Shown piece by piece: positions 15,584-24,439 of a stretch of 47,816 bases of DNA (position 1 is its first letter; each line of letters begins with the position of its first letter). Under the pieces are notes generated by a model. It saw only the letters and a list, made by a program, of their open reading frames with translations. It had not been told where the DNA came from and ran no database searches. The stretch is from Anaerolineae bacterium (GTDB taxonomy: Bacteria; Chloroflexota; Anaerolineae; Anaerolineales; Anaerolineaceae): positions 1 to 47,816 of the forward strand of contig JABLXM010000006.1 of the NCBI GenBank assembly GCA_013177815.1, given 5' to 3'. The position numbers were made by a program, and so were the translations under genes.

Positions 15584-18448
15584 TCAAAATTCCGCCTTTT
15601 TGGGCAAATCTCGTATACGGAGCCAGGCTTTGGTGACCTCCTCTGCACCGGCTGGAAGCAATGCCAACCCAATGACCACCCCCCATTCATGCAAGTATAG
15701 GGAATGAGTGTTAAATATTGGCTGCAAGAACGGTACGTTCACCACCAGCATCAACAGGATGAATGACGCCCCAACCGCCAATTGCATGAATTTATTGGAA
15801 AAGACACCAATCCTTGCCAAGGATGCTTTTTCTGAGCGCACAGTATAGGCACGGAATAGCTCGCACAACGACAGGGTTACAAAAGCCATCGTTTCTGCGA
15901 TCAACACATCTCTCCCATGCCAGTCATACTGGAGCAAGAATAGAAAGGCGTTCTTTCCAGCAGGGATCAATTCGCCCAGGTGCCAATATAAGCCAAGGAA
16001 AAATGCGCCAAGCACTGCCAGGGTTTGCACCACTGTTTGAACGATGATCCCAAGGCGCATTGAACTATTCACAATGGATTCATCTGTTTTACGGGGAGGC
16101 TGATCCATTACATCCGGGTCGCCTTTTTCCATCGCCAACGCCAGGGCTGGCGCGCCATCCGTGATCAGGTTAAGCCAGAGCAGTTGGATGACGGTTAAAG
16201 GGGTGGGCAAGCCAGCCAGGGTGGCGAGGAATATGATGGTTATCTCCGCCAGATTGGACGAGATCAGGAAAAACACAAACTTGCGAATGTTGTTATAGAT
16301 TATCCTTCCCTGTTCCACGGCGGATACGATGCTGGCGTAATTATCATCAGTCAGCACCATATCCGCACTGCCTTTCGCTACATCCGTACCGGATATGCCC
16401 ATTGCCACGCCAATATCTGCCCGTTTAATGGCAGGGGCATCATTCACTCCGTCGCCTGTCATGGCGACCACTTCGCCGTTTTTCTGTAGGGCTTCGACGA
16501 TTCTCATTTTATGTTCCGGAGCGACCCGCGCAAACACATCCGTCCGTCTAACCTCTTCCCGCAGATCATGATCGCTCATCGCACCAACCTCTGCCCCGGT
16601 CATGACGCGATGATCTTCTGAAAGTAGCCCAATGGAACGGGCGATCGCGCTGGCTGTGTTTGGAAAATCACCCGTGATCATGATCGTACGAATCCCGGCG
16701 GTCTTTGCTTGTTCCAGCGCTGGCATCACTTCCGGGCGTGGCGGGTCGATCATACCCACCATGCCTGCAAATATCAGATTGCCTTCTACATCATCGATCT
16801 TGTCGATATCGGGTATTTCCGATGTTACCCTGTAAGCATGTCCCAGCACCCGCAACGCCTGTTTTGTCATGGCATCGTTGGCAGCCAGTATTCGCCTGCG
16901 GTCTTCATCCTTGAGCGGCATGATCGAATCATCCATCGATTGATAGTAACTGCAAAGATCCAATACGATATCTGGTGCACCCTTTACCAAAACGGTATAT
17001 CCCCCCGACTGATTTTCATCAAAAGGTGATGCATCGCTCTGGCTTGGAGCCGCCAGTGCATGGATGGTCACCATGCGTTTGCGGCTTGCATCGAAGGGAA
17101 CCTCCTGTACGCGTGGGTACGCTCTTGTTTGGTCAGAGAGGTTGATCCCGGCTTTGACTGAAGCCGCCAACAAGGCAGTTTCAGTGGGATCGCCGATCAG
17201 GCGGTAGGGAGTTCTTTCATCACCCTCTGCGGCAATTTCAACAGTGCCATCGTTGTTCAGTCCCGCAACCCATAGAGTGGTCAATGCCCCCAGGTAGCTG
17301 CTGAGATCGACTTTTTCACCATATAATTGGTAACCATCTTCAACGATCTCCAGGTCGTATCCATCCACCCATACATGCGTGGCTGTCATCTGATTTTGAG
17401 TTAGCGTACCGGTTTTGTCGGTGCAAATAACCGTTGCAGACCCTAACGTTTCCACAGAGGACAGGCGGCGAATCAATGCATGGCGATTGACCATTTCCCG
17501 CATGCCCAGCGCCAGACTGATCGTCACAACAGTCGGCAAACCTTCTGGAACCGCGGCAATCGCCAGCCCAACAGCGATCATGAACATCTCCAGCGCATCA
17601 TTGCCTCGCAGCCAGCCAACCAGGAACACAATCACACAGATGACGATGGCGGCATACCCAAGTATCTTTCCAAGTTGTTCCAGGCGGCGCTGTAAAGGTG
17701 TCTGCTCTCGTTCCACTGATTGCAGCATTTTTGCAATCATCCCGATCTGGGTCTGCATGCCGGTGCTCACCACCAACCCTTTACCCCGTCCGTAACTTAC
17801 GACCGTTCCCATGAATGCGGTGTTTTTCTGGTCGCCGAGGGGAACATCCTGCCTCAAATGGACGGAGGCATCCTTTTCCACTGCAACCGATTCACCGGTC
17901 AATGGGGATTCATCGATTCGCAAATTGGTGGTCTCTGAGAGGCGAATATCTGCCGGCACATAGTTGCCTGTTTCCAGAAGAACCAAATCGCCGGGGACAA
18001 GATGAGCCGCGGGAATCGTCTGGTGTTTCCCATCACGGATGACATGCGCTTCTGGTGCTGCCATCTTTCTGAGGGCAGATAGAGCCTTCTCAGCACGATG
18101 TTCTTGCATCACACCCAATATCGTATTCAACACAACGATTGCGACAATCACTGCTGCTTCGATGTAATCCCCAAGTAAGGCTGAAATGATGGAAGCAGCG
18201 ATCAACAGGTAAATCATAAAACTATTGAGCTGTGCCCACACCATTTGCCAGAATGAAGTTGGTTTGGCTTCCGCTAACTGGTTTGGACCAAAGGACTGAA
18301 GGCGTATACCAGCTTCATGCTTCGACAAGCCGTTTGTTGCAGAAGTATTAAGCACACGAATAATCTCGTCCTCTTCCTGTGCATACCATGCTTTTTCGGT
18401 TAATTTTCCATTCAAATTTGTAGCCGTTGATGATGTTTTCCTTTGCAT
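15584..18448 (-). CDS. P2A-type cation-transporting ATPase (calcium pump-like)
   Basis: 954 residues with all P-type ATPase landmarks: TGES at 184-187, PEGLP at 301-305 in membrane helix 4, phosphorylated Asp344 in DKTGT, KGAPD in the nucleotide domain and TGDGVNDAPAIKRADIG in the hinge. The C-terminal membrane half has WLNLITDGAPALAL, matching Ca2+-ATPases of the SERCA/PMR1 type. It should export Ca2+ or Mn2+. AAAGGT precedes the ATG. It is the last gene of the minus-strand middle block and may have its own promoter in the 18449-18946 gap. Confidence 0.92.
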   Translation of the reverse strand: MQRKTSSTATNLNGKLTEKAWYAQEEDEIIRVLNTSATNGLSKHEAGIRLQSFGPNQLAEAKPTSFWQMVWAQLNSFMIYLLIAASIISALLGDYIEAAVIVAIVVLNTILGVMQEHRAEKALSALRKMAAPEAHVIRDGKHQTIPAAHLVPGDLVLLETGNYVPADIRLSETTNLRIDESPLTGESVAVEKDASVHLRQDVPLGDQKNTAFMGTVVSYGRGKGLVVSTGMQTQIGMIAKMLQSVEREQTPLQRRLEQLGKILGYAAIVICVIVFLVGWLRGNDALEMFMIAVGLAIAAVPEGLPTVVTISLALGMREMVNRHALIRRLSSVETLGSATVICTDKTGTLTQNQMTATHVWVDGYDLEIVEDGYQLYGEKVDLSSYLGALTTLWVAGLNNDGTVEIAAEGDERTPYRLIGDPTETALLAASVKAGINLSDQTRAYPRVQEVPFDASRKRMVTIHALAAPSQSDASPFDENQSGGYTVLVKGAPDIVLDLCSYYQSMDDSIMPLKDEDRRRILAANDAMTKQALRVLGHAYRVTSEIPDIDKIDDVEGNLIFAGMVGMIDPPRPEVMPALEQAKTAGIRTIMITGDFPNTASAIARSIGLLSEDHRVMTGAEVGAMSDHDLREEVRRTDVFARVAPEHKMRIVEALQKNGEVVAMTGDGVNDAPAIKRADIGVAMGISGTDVAKGSADMVLTDDNYASIVSAVEQGRIIYNNIRKFVFFLISSNLAEITIIFLATLAGLPTPLTVIQLLWLNLITDGAPALALAMEKGDPDVMDQPPRKTDESIVNSSMRLGIIVQTVVQTLAVLGAFFLGLYWHLGELIPAGKNAFLFLLQYDWHGRDVLIAETMAFVTLSLCELFRAYTVRSEKASLARIGVFSNKFMQLAVGASFILLMLVVNVPFLQPIFNTHSLYLHEWGVVIGLALLPAGAEEVTKAWLRIRDLPKKAEF

Positions 18449-18615
18449 ACATACCTTTCTTATTGATGCTCATGAACGCATCCTTCAATTTCCATTGGAG
18501 CATTTCCCGCTTTAATCTCTGCCCTTCCAAAATAAGCCAGGCAAATCACAATATCCGATAACACATAAAGAACACTGTTCCTGCTATTGATCAGAAAAAT
18601 GGTTTGCCTGTTCAG

Positions 18616-18681
18616 TCATCCCAACAGGAGTCGAACCTGAATGCAAAACCTGAAAAGCTTTGCAGCCCCAAGGCGGGATGA
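18616..18681 (-). tRNA. tRNA-like element, probably degenerate
   Basis: Read on the minus strand the ends pair perfectly over 7 bp (TCATCCC with GGGATGA). A T-arm-like CAGG-TTCGACT-CCTG follows a short variable region, and a 5-bp arm with a 7-nt loop TTTTCAG would place UUC (Glu) as anticodon. The D-arm is much too short (about 13 nt between acceptor and anticodon stem), one extra base lies after the T-arm, and CCA is not encoded. It may be a decayed tRNA or a tRNA-derived remnant of an integration event; a functional tRNA is unlikely. Confidence 0.35.
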
Positions 18682-18724
18682 TTTGCCAATCGAGATGTTA
18701 AGATACAAAGTGGAAGCTATTCAG

Positions 18725-18764
18725 TTCCCGCGCCTTGAAGCGGGGTTGCTTCAAGGCGCGGGAA
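18725..18764. repeat. Perfect 17-bp hairpin (REP-like palindrome)
   Basis: The arms 18725-18741 and 18748-18764 are perfectly complementary around a 6-nt loop (GGGGTT on the plus strand). The core CCCGCGCCTTGAAGC is GC-rich. No T-run follows on either strand, so it is not a standard terminator. A REP-like element or an RNA-stabilising 3' hairpin of the upstream radical SAM transcript are the likely readings. Confidence 0.65.
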
Positions 18765-18946
18765 GAGTTGACCCCGGCGCTGGAGGGTGCGTAGTGCCCC
18801 CGGATGCCCCATTGCCATCCGCATCACTGCCGCAAGAAACCGCAGGAGCAAGTGAGCCTCTTCGTGGCTTCAGCATCAGCCGAAACACCCCAACCTCATA
18901 GAACCGGCGAGAAAAACGCTAAGAATATCGAACATCATTTATCTCA

Positions 18947-20500
18947 TTACGCGACAACTGATTCATCTTGTTTGATAGCGGCTTCTGAAATCTCGGAAGA
19001 CGGCAATTCTGGCAGGGGGGCAATCGAACCATTATGACCGTTATCGCCTTCGATGTAATGCTGTTTCCAAATATCGCCGGTGATGGCTTCGAACTCGCGG
19101 TTGTATTCGACCAACCCTTGTGTATATTCCGGATCGGTCAAGGTTTCGGCAGCATTGCTATCGATTGGATCGGGTTCATGTTTGCGCAGAAGTTGAGCTA
19201 ACTCATCATGATGGTCACGGTTAGGGCAGGGCGCCAGCCCATTCCGGTTTTGTTTTTTATAGTCAAGTTGCCAGCGACGCAGGTCTTGGAAGAACGGCTC
19301 CTGCCAAACGTCATTGAGCGTTCCCCCACGGGCATAGACCTCCCGGATGTTGACCGGCGAATATGGCACAAATACACAGGGACTCACCGCGCCGTTCCAA
19401 TCGACATAGAAATACCCACCAGCGCCGTGACCACCCGCAGACAAACAACCGTCACAAGCTGTACCATGGTTCCAGAAGTCAGCAATGAAGAAACGTCGCT
19501 CGCGAACAATTTCCCAAGAACGCCGCCACATCCAGGCTCGTTGCTGCGGTGTAACCATCAAATCGAGTGTAAATGCTCGACCAATCGGCATATACTGGAA
19601 GAGCCAGGCAAACAACGCCCCTTGATCCATGAAGAAATCGATGAACTCGTCGGATAGAATTTCCTCCGCGTTATAGCGGGTGCCTGTCAGTGAAATGCCA
19701 AAAGGCACGCCATCGCTGCGTAACTGCTTCATGGTCTGTAAAACCTTATCGAAAACACCTGCCCCCCGGCGTTCATCGGTACGCTCTTTCCAGCCTTCCA
19801 CAGAGATGCACAGCAACAGGTTGCCAGCTTTAGAAAGTCGCTGGCTCACTTTTTCATCGATCAATGTGCCGTTGGTGTAAGCCATGAAGAAACAATCGGG
19901 GTGCTTTTCGAGGAGATCGATGATCCCTTTGCCTTCAGAACGGTATGCAAATGGCTCGCCGCCACTGATCACAAAAAAGCGTGACCCCCACAACGTCTTG
20001 GCTTCCTGGATCATTCTGTCGACAACGCTCCACTCCAGGGCTTTTCGTTGATCGGTCGAATCGGCATAACAGCCGGTGCAACGTAAATTGCACGCCTTGC
20101 CTGGGCTTATCAATAGAAAGCTGGGAGCGCGTATACCAAATTGATCTTTGAATATGCTGGCTGCTGCCTGGTCACCTTGTTCGAGAAAGAGCCCTTTCAC
20201 CAGGAGCTGAAGGATTGAGCGAATGTAATGCTCCGAGAGGCGCCTCCCTGTCAGCGCACGATCGATCGACCCCATGATCGCAAGCCCCATCGCTGTGCGA
20301 TCGTCTTCGACTCCCGGGAGTTTGCTGGGATCGGATCGGGATGCTTTTAACCCTGTCATGAATAATTTTTCCACCTCGCGCGTGACGGTTCGGCGAACGA
20401 TTGGGCTTTGCACCAACTGGACGAGTTGGGGTCCCGAGGCAGTTGATGCTTTAATCATGACTTCCTTCAAGGCACCTGACAGTTGTACGTTTTCTTTCAT
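18947..20500 (-). CDS. SPASM-type radical SAM protein
   Basis: 517 residues. An N-terminal helical region of about 120 residues precedes the radical SAM motif CNLRCTGCY (Cys137, Cys141, Cys144) and FVISGGEPFAY. The C-terminal part has Cys-rich stretches (TACDGCLSAGGHGAGG, SPCVFVPYS and APCPNRDHHDEL) that fit auxiliary Fe-S cluster ligands. AAGGAGG lies 6 nt before the ATG. Its promoter (20677-20736) belongs to the three-member ACTTT class. Family members modify peptides or act in cofactor and metal-related pathways; the target is unknown. The final 40 residues are acidic and low in complexity. Confidence 0.87.
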   Translation of the reverse strand: MKENVQLSGALKEVMIKASTASGPQLVQLVQSPIVRRTVTREVEKLFMTGLKASRSDPSKLPGVEDDRTAMGLAIMGSIDRALTGRRLSEHYIRSILQLLVKGLFLEQGDQAAASIFKDQFGIRAPSFLLISPGKACNLRCTGCYADSTDQRKALEWSVVDRMIQEAKTLWGSRFFVISGGEPFAYRSEGKGIIDLLEKHPDCFFMAYTNGTLIDEKVSQRLSKAGNLLLCISVEGWKERTDERRGAGVFDKVLQTMKQLRSDGVPFGISLTGTRYNAEEILSDEFIDFFMDQGALFAWLFQYMPIGRAFTLDLMVTPQQRAWMWRRSWEIVRERRFFIADFWNHGTACDGCLSAGGHGAGGYFYVDWNGAVSPCVFVPYSPVNIREVYARGGTLNDVWQEPFFQDLRRWQLDYKKQNRNGLAPCPNRDHHDELAQLLRKHEPDPIDSNAAETLTDPEYTQGLVEYNREFEAITGDIWKQHYIEGDNGHNGSIAPLPELPSSEISEAAIKQDESVVA

Positions 20501-20676
20501 CTTAGCCTCCTTATCATTGCTCCACTTATGGGAAGATTAGTCATCAATTGCATCACTTGAGCGACCAACTGACAACGCACACATTTGAAATCATCCTGCT
20601 CACCTTTCGGTCTGGCATTTCCCCTGCCGGGTAAACCACCCGGGAAACCATCAGACCACACCGAATGATTATCCAT

Positions 20677-20736
20677 AGGATACCAATCTGTCGATCTGCG
20701 GTCATGTATCCAAAGTGCTATAAAAGTGTCATTTGG
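20677..20736 (-). promoter_or_regulatory. ACTTT-class promoter A (SPASM radical SAM gene)
   Basis: On the minus strand ACTTT-N6-ACTTT (11-bp period) is followed by GGATACATG, then exactly 20 nt, then TATCCT (20677-20682) as -10. ATGACC sits at the -35 position with 17-nt spacing. The same layout occurs at 21462-21522 and 30725-30783. Transcription would begin near 20670, giving the radical SAM gene a leader of about 170 nt. Confidence 0.7.
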
Positions 20737-20826
20737 CTGCCGAGAAAACGGATTCATGCCTTATGTAAAACGATACTTTAATCACTTCAGCCATTGGTCT
20801 TATCCCAGCCGGGGTTAAACCCATAA

Positions 20827-20853
20827 CACCCTCCGGGGATAATTCGGAGGGTG
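20827..20853 (-). terminator. Stem-loop after the cupin gene
   Basis: A perfect 9-bp inverted repeat (CACCCTCCG at 20827-20835, CGGAGGGTG at 20845-20853) has a 9-nt loop and lies about 43 nt after the cupin stop. The following minus-strand sequence TTATGGGTTT is only weakly T-rich, so termination is plausible but may be partial. Confidence 0.5.
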
Positions 20854-20895
20854 CCTGGCAGGTCTTGCCTTTTTACTTTTTACGACCGGACAGGA

Positions 20896-21270
20896 TCAAT
20901 GTTCATAAACGTCCGCTTCGGCTTTCGTCTTGTGGATCGTGCCATCCGGGTGCTCAGGCGGGGTGTAGATGGTATATAGCTTAAGTGCTTCCTTCGATGA
21001 TGTATTGATGATGTTATGCTCTGTGCCAGCCGGAATGACAAGCGCAGAGCCATCTTCCAACTCATGAACTTGCCCGTCGAGAATCGCCTTGCCCTGTCCC
21101 TCTTCGATCCGGATGAACTGGTCCGTATCCAGATGGGTTTCGATCCCAATCTCCTCGCCCGGCTTCAATGACATGATAACCAGTTGGCTGAACGGCGCTG
21201 TGAATAGCACTTCACGGAAATATTCATTCTCTTCAGTTTTTTTCTCGATATCGATATGATAACCAGCCAT
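20896..21270 (-). CDS. Small cupin-domain protein
   Basis: A 124-residue single cupin barrel. Motif 1 is PGEEIGIETHLDTDQFIRIEEG and motif 2 is PAGTEHNIIN, here quoted as short blocks: ETHLDTDQF for the metal-binding His/Asp/Glu set and GTEHNI for the second His. The C-terminal YTIYTPPEHPDGTIH resembles mannose-6-phosphate-isomerase-like stand-alone cupins found in stress clusters. It has its own ACTTT-class promoter 190-250 nt upstream. Ligand and reaction are unknown. Confidence 0.82.
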   Translation of the reverse strand: MAGYHIDIEKKTEENEYFREVLFTAPFSQLVIMSLKPGEEIGIETHLDTDQFIRIEEGQGKAILDGQVHELEDGSALVIPAGTEHNIINTSSKEALKLYTIYTPPEHPDGTIHKTKAEADVYEH

Positions 21271-21461
21271 TTTTTATTTCCTTTCATCCACGAAACGAAT
21301 ATTACTTTGCACCTGATTGTGAAATACCCCCAATAAAGACAAGGCTCTTACAAGCCTGGAACGGTGCACATGTGTATCTTCTTTGGTCTTGTGCCTGTAT
21401 CTCTCCAGCTTGGTTATGGGGACATCACTATCCTTAAAGGTGCATTATCACAACAATGCGA

Positions 21462-21522
21462 ATGATACGCTTGCCGGTGAGGGAAAGCATGAATCTAAAG
21501 TGCTATTAAAGTATCAAATATG
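21462..21522 (-). promoter_or_regulatory. ACTTT-class promoter B (cupin gene)
   Basis: ACTTT-N6-ACTTT followed by AGATTCATG, then exactly 20 nt and TATCAT (21462-21467). It lies between the end of the LuxR regulator gene and the cupin gene, so the cupin is separately started. The leader is about 190 nt. The box is nearly identical to copies A and C. Confidence 0.7.
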
Positions 21523-21533
21523 AGGTGGACGGC

Positions 21534-24386
21534 TTAAGGGATCAAGCCCAACTGACGCGCTTTTGATACCGCGTGAGTGCGCTTCCTGACTTCAAGCTTG
21601 GTATAGATGTTATAAGCGTGACGCTTGACGGTGTTCAACGCAAGGAATAGCTGCGCAGAAATTTCCTGGTTGGATTTCCCCTCGGCAATCAAACGCAGCA
21701 CTTCCATCTCGCGCATCGAAAGTGCGATGGGCGGACCGGATTCGGTTTCGATGACGGTTGGGCTGGATCGCTGCTTGACCCGCGGGGGCGATGCTTGCGC
21801 GATTCCATCGAAATGCGGGGTCTCTTCCAATAACTGTTGAATGAAGGCAACCGAAGGAAGATAACTGGTTGATGCCCGTTGGGCAGCCCGGCATTGCAGT
21901 AAGAGTTCTTTCAATCGCTGTCCTTCATCTAAAAAGACGCGCCGGTATCCTTCCGGTTCGCCCAAAGCCAATGCCTGCCGCAGTATATCTTTTGCCCGTT
22001 CATCCCCCAGAGCGAACTGCGCCATTGCCTTCAGTATTAATATTTCTATTTGCGAAGTAAACCTTTGGAAACGCTGCGCTTCGAACAGAAGTGGTTCCAA
22101 AAGGTTCAAAGCACGTTGGATGTCTTTCGAATTGCCCGTATCCTCGCCCGACAAGATCAGGAATCTGGCTTGAGTGAGCTGTAAATATTCGAAGACATGG
22201 TATGGATAACTCTCAAGCGCGATCGTCTCCGCGAGATCCGGGTATCCTCCCCTGACCCACCAGAGTTTTGCTTCTGTCAGGTCATGGCGTTGCAGCGCCA
22301 GCCGTGTCGAAACGGCAGAGATGACGGTATCGTCCCATTTACTGACCTCAGTGCTCAACGCCATGACCGAAGCTTCGGTCATGATCTCCTTCGCTTTTTC
22401 AACTTCCCCTTTTGCCTGGTACAGGCGCGCCAAAGTGATCATCCCATCCATATTACTGAATGACCACATTGGCTGAGAATTCTGATGCCCGCGCTCCAGG
22501 TAAATGTAGGCTTCGTCTAAATTATTGCGTTCGAACAAAACCTCACCAAATCCGGTATCCACCATACCGGCGAGTGGCAGGGGTGTTCCATCAGGACCCG
22601 TTGCCATGTACTGGGCTTTTTGTAGCGTAGCCCATGCCTGGTTTAGCTGCCCTTGCGACACCAATACATGCGCCAACTGACATGTGGAGGTGATCATCAC
22701 TAACAGGTTGTTGGCTTGTTTTGCAACCCGGCTCGTATCCCGCAGCGACTCGATCGCTTTTGGGTTATCCCCGGAAAGGATGAAATATAAGCTGTTGTCC
22801 AGGGAGATCAGACTGCGTATAAATGGGTTCTCGTCCTTCAGAACGCTCGCCGCCTGTTGGGTAAATTCAGCCGCCTTTTCGATATCACCGCTGAACAACG
22901 CCAGGGAGGATTGACACAGTGCCAATCCACCGCGAAGGTTCCATAAACCGGCATTCTCAAAGTTATTATCGACCTTAGACATTCCGGTGCCTGGCTCCAC
23001 TTCGATTTGATGTTCATATTGATCGAGCTGCCGCTTCAATTCCTCGATCCAGTACCGGGCAAGGTCTAAACGATAGGCAGCGATCAACCCCCAGGCATAA
23101 GGCAGGCTGAGGCGTGGTCGTTGACTGATGATCTCGTCAGGGAGCTTGCCCATCCAGTGCGTGAGCGTAAAGATCTCACCGGTTCTGATCATCGAATATA
23201 TATTGCGTTCGATCAGATCTGCTGCCCATTCCGGATCACCGGAAGCCAGCGCATATTCGAAGGCTTTATCCAAGTTTGCGTTCTGTTCGAACCAACTGGC
23301 AGCCCGCTTCTGAAGGACGGGTATTTCCATAGGGTTGATTTCTGTCTGAATATGGCGAAGGAAATCGACAAACAAGTGATGATAGCGAAACCATTCATGC
23401 TTGTCATCCAAAGCGCTGATGAACAGGTGGGAATGTTCCAGGCGGTTCAGCATGGCGGAGCCATACCCTGGTTGCGCATCAGGCTTGACCACCGCTTCTC
23501 ACAAGGAGCCGTTAAGCGAATCCAAAATGGAGCTCCTCAAAAGGAACTGCCGTATCTCTTCCGGCTGGCGGTCGAGCACTTCTTCGGCAAGAAAATCAAC
23601 CATGTAATGGGCGTCACCTTGTAAACTTTCCACCAGCTTTTCAGGGTCTGCCTGGTCCCTCAATGAAACTGCAGCCATTTGCAGCGCGGTAACCCAACCA
23701 TCCGTTCGCTTCTCGAGCGCCGTGATGGTCTCATCCGTAAGGTTCAACTGCATTGCTTGGCGAAAAAATAGCGCAACTTCATCGCTGGAAAACCGCAGAT
23801 CGTTCAATCCCAGTTCAGTCAACCAGCCTTTGGCACGCAGGAATGGCAGGTCGAGCGCAGGTTCGACCCGGCTGGCAATCACGATATGAAAATTATGCGG
23901 GATATGCTTGAGAATAAAGTTGATGTTTTGGAGAATTCCCTGATCCTCCAATTCCTGAAAGTCGTCACACACCAAAACCAGTTCCTTGGGCAGCGCCGCA
24001 ATTTCATTGAGCAGGATCGTTATGCCAACATCCAATCCGACACCCCAGGAAGAATGGATGATATCCAATGTGTCTTCACCCAGGTGGGGCTCTTGCGTTT
24101 GTAGCGCACCAACGAGATAGCCAAAGAAGCGGTTGATGTCATTATCATCAGGATCGATGCTCAGCCAGGCTAATGGATGTTCAGTCTTTTGCGCCCATTC
24201 GACCAACAAATTGGTTTTGCCGAACCCGGCTGGGGCAGCCACCAGGGTCAGTGGTCCTTTGACCCCCCGGTCGATGCGTTCAATGAGCCGTGGTCTGCTG
24301 ACAAATTCGGATGGCATTTTCGGGATCGAGATCTTCGTGCTCAGCAGCAGCCGTTCGTTGTTACCGGTTTCTTTGGGGTTAGCCAT
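21534..24386 (-). pseudogene. MalT-type LuxR-family regulator interrupted by one in-frame TGA
   Basis: One continuous frame of 950 codons carries a single TGA at 23499-23501 (codon 296). Upstream: NTPase domain with Walker A APAGFGKTN (51-59) and Walker B LVLVCDDFQEL. Downstream: ARM/TPR-like repeats and a LuxR HTH near the end (SMREMEVLRLIAEGKSNQEI, NTVKRHAYNIYTKLEV). Homologues have Cys exactly where the TGA stands (pattern LNGSLCDAV; here LNGSL-stop-EAVV). It is therefore a nonsense mutation, a sequencing error, or recoding. GTG 23492 could restart the C-terminal half. It follows the MFS gene by 53 nt and sits next to promoter B, so it is a candidate regulator of the ACTTT class. Confidence 0.82.
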
Positions 24387-24439
24387 TTTTCTTCTCGATC
24401 ATCAATCAGTACAGCCCATGGAAATGATGACGATATATA

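Larger units (their letters stand above)
18449..18946. other. Intergenic region with tRNA-like element and long hairpin
   Basis: A 498-nt gap between the SPASM radical SAM gene and the P-type ATPase gene. It holds a tRNA-like fold (18616-18681) and a 17-bp hairpin (18725-18764). A 41-codon minus frame (18751-18876) starts with ATG, is rich in Gly/Pro/Ala/Thr, has one Cys and ends inside the hairpin; no ribosome binding site is visible, so it is not called a gene. Confidence 0.5.

Noticed and set aside
20497-20757. Minus-strand frame with FKCVRC motif, ending ATGA over the SPASM gene start (possible start at 20676)
   Set aside because: Its N-terminal part contains promoter A, and the ATG at 20676 lies directly behind the TATCCT box, upstream of the expected transcript start. 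Only one CxxC is present and no family fits. It is better read as leader sequence.
23499-23560. Selenocysteine insertion at the TGA of the LuxR regulator
   Set aside because: No clear SECIS-type stem-loop just after the TGA, and regulators of this family are not known selenoproteins. Kept only as something to exclude.
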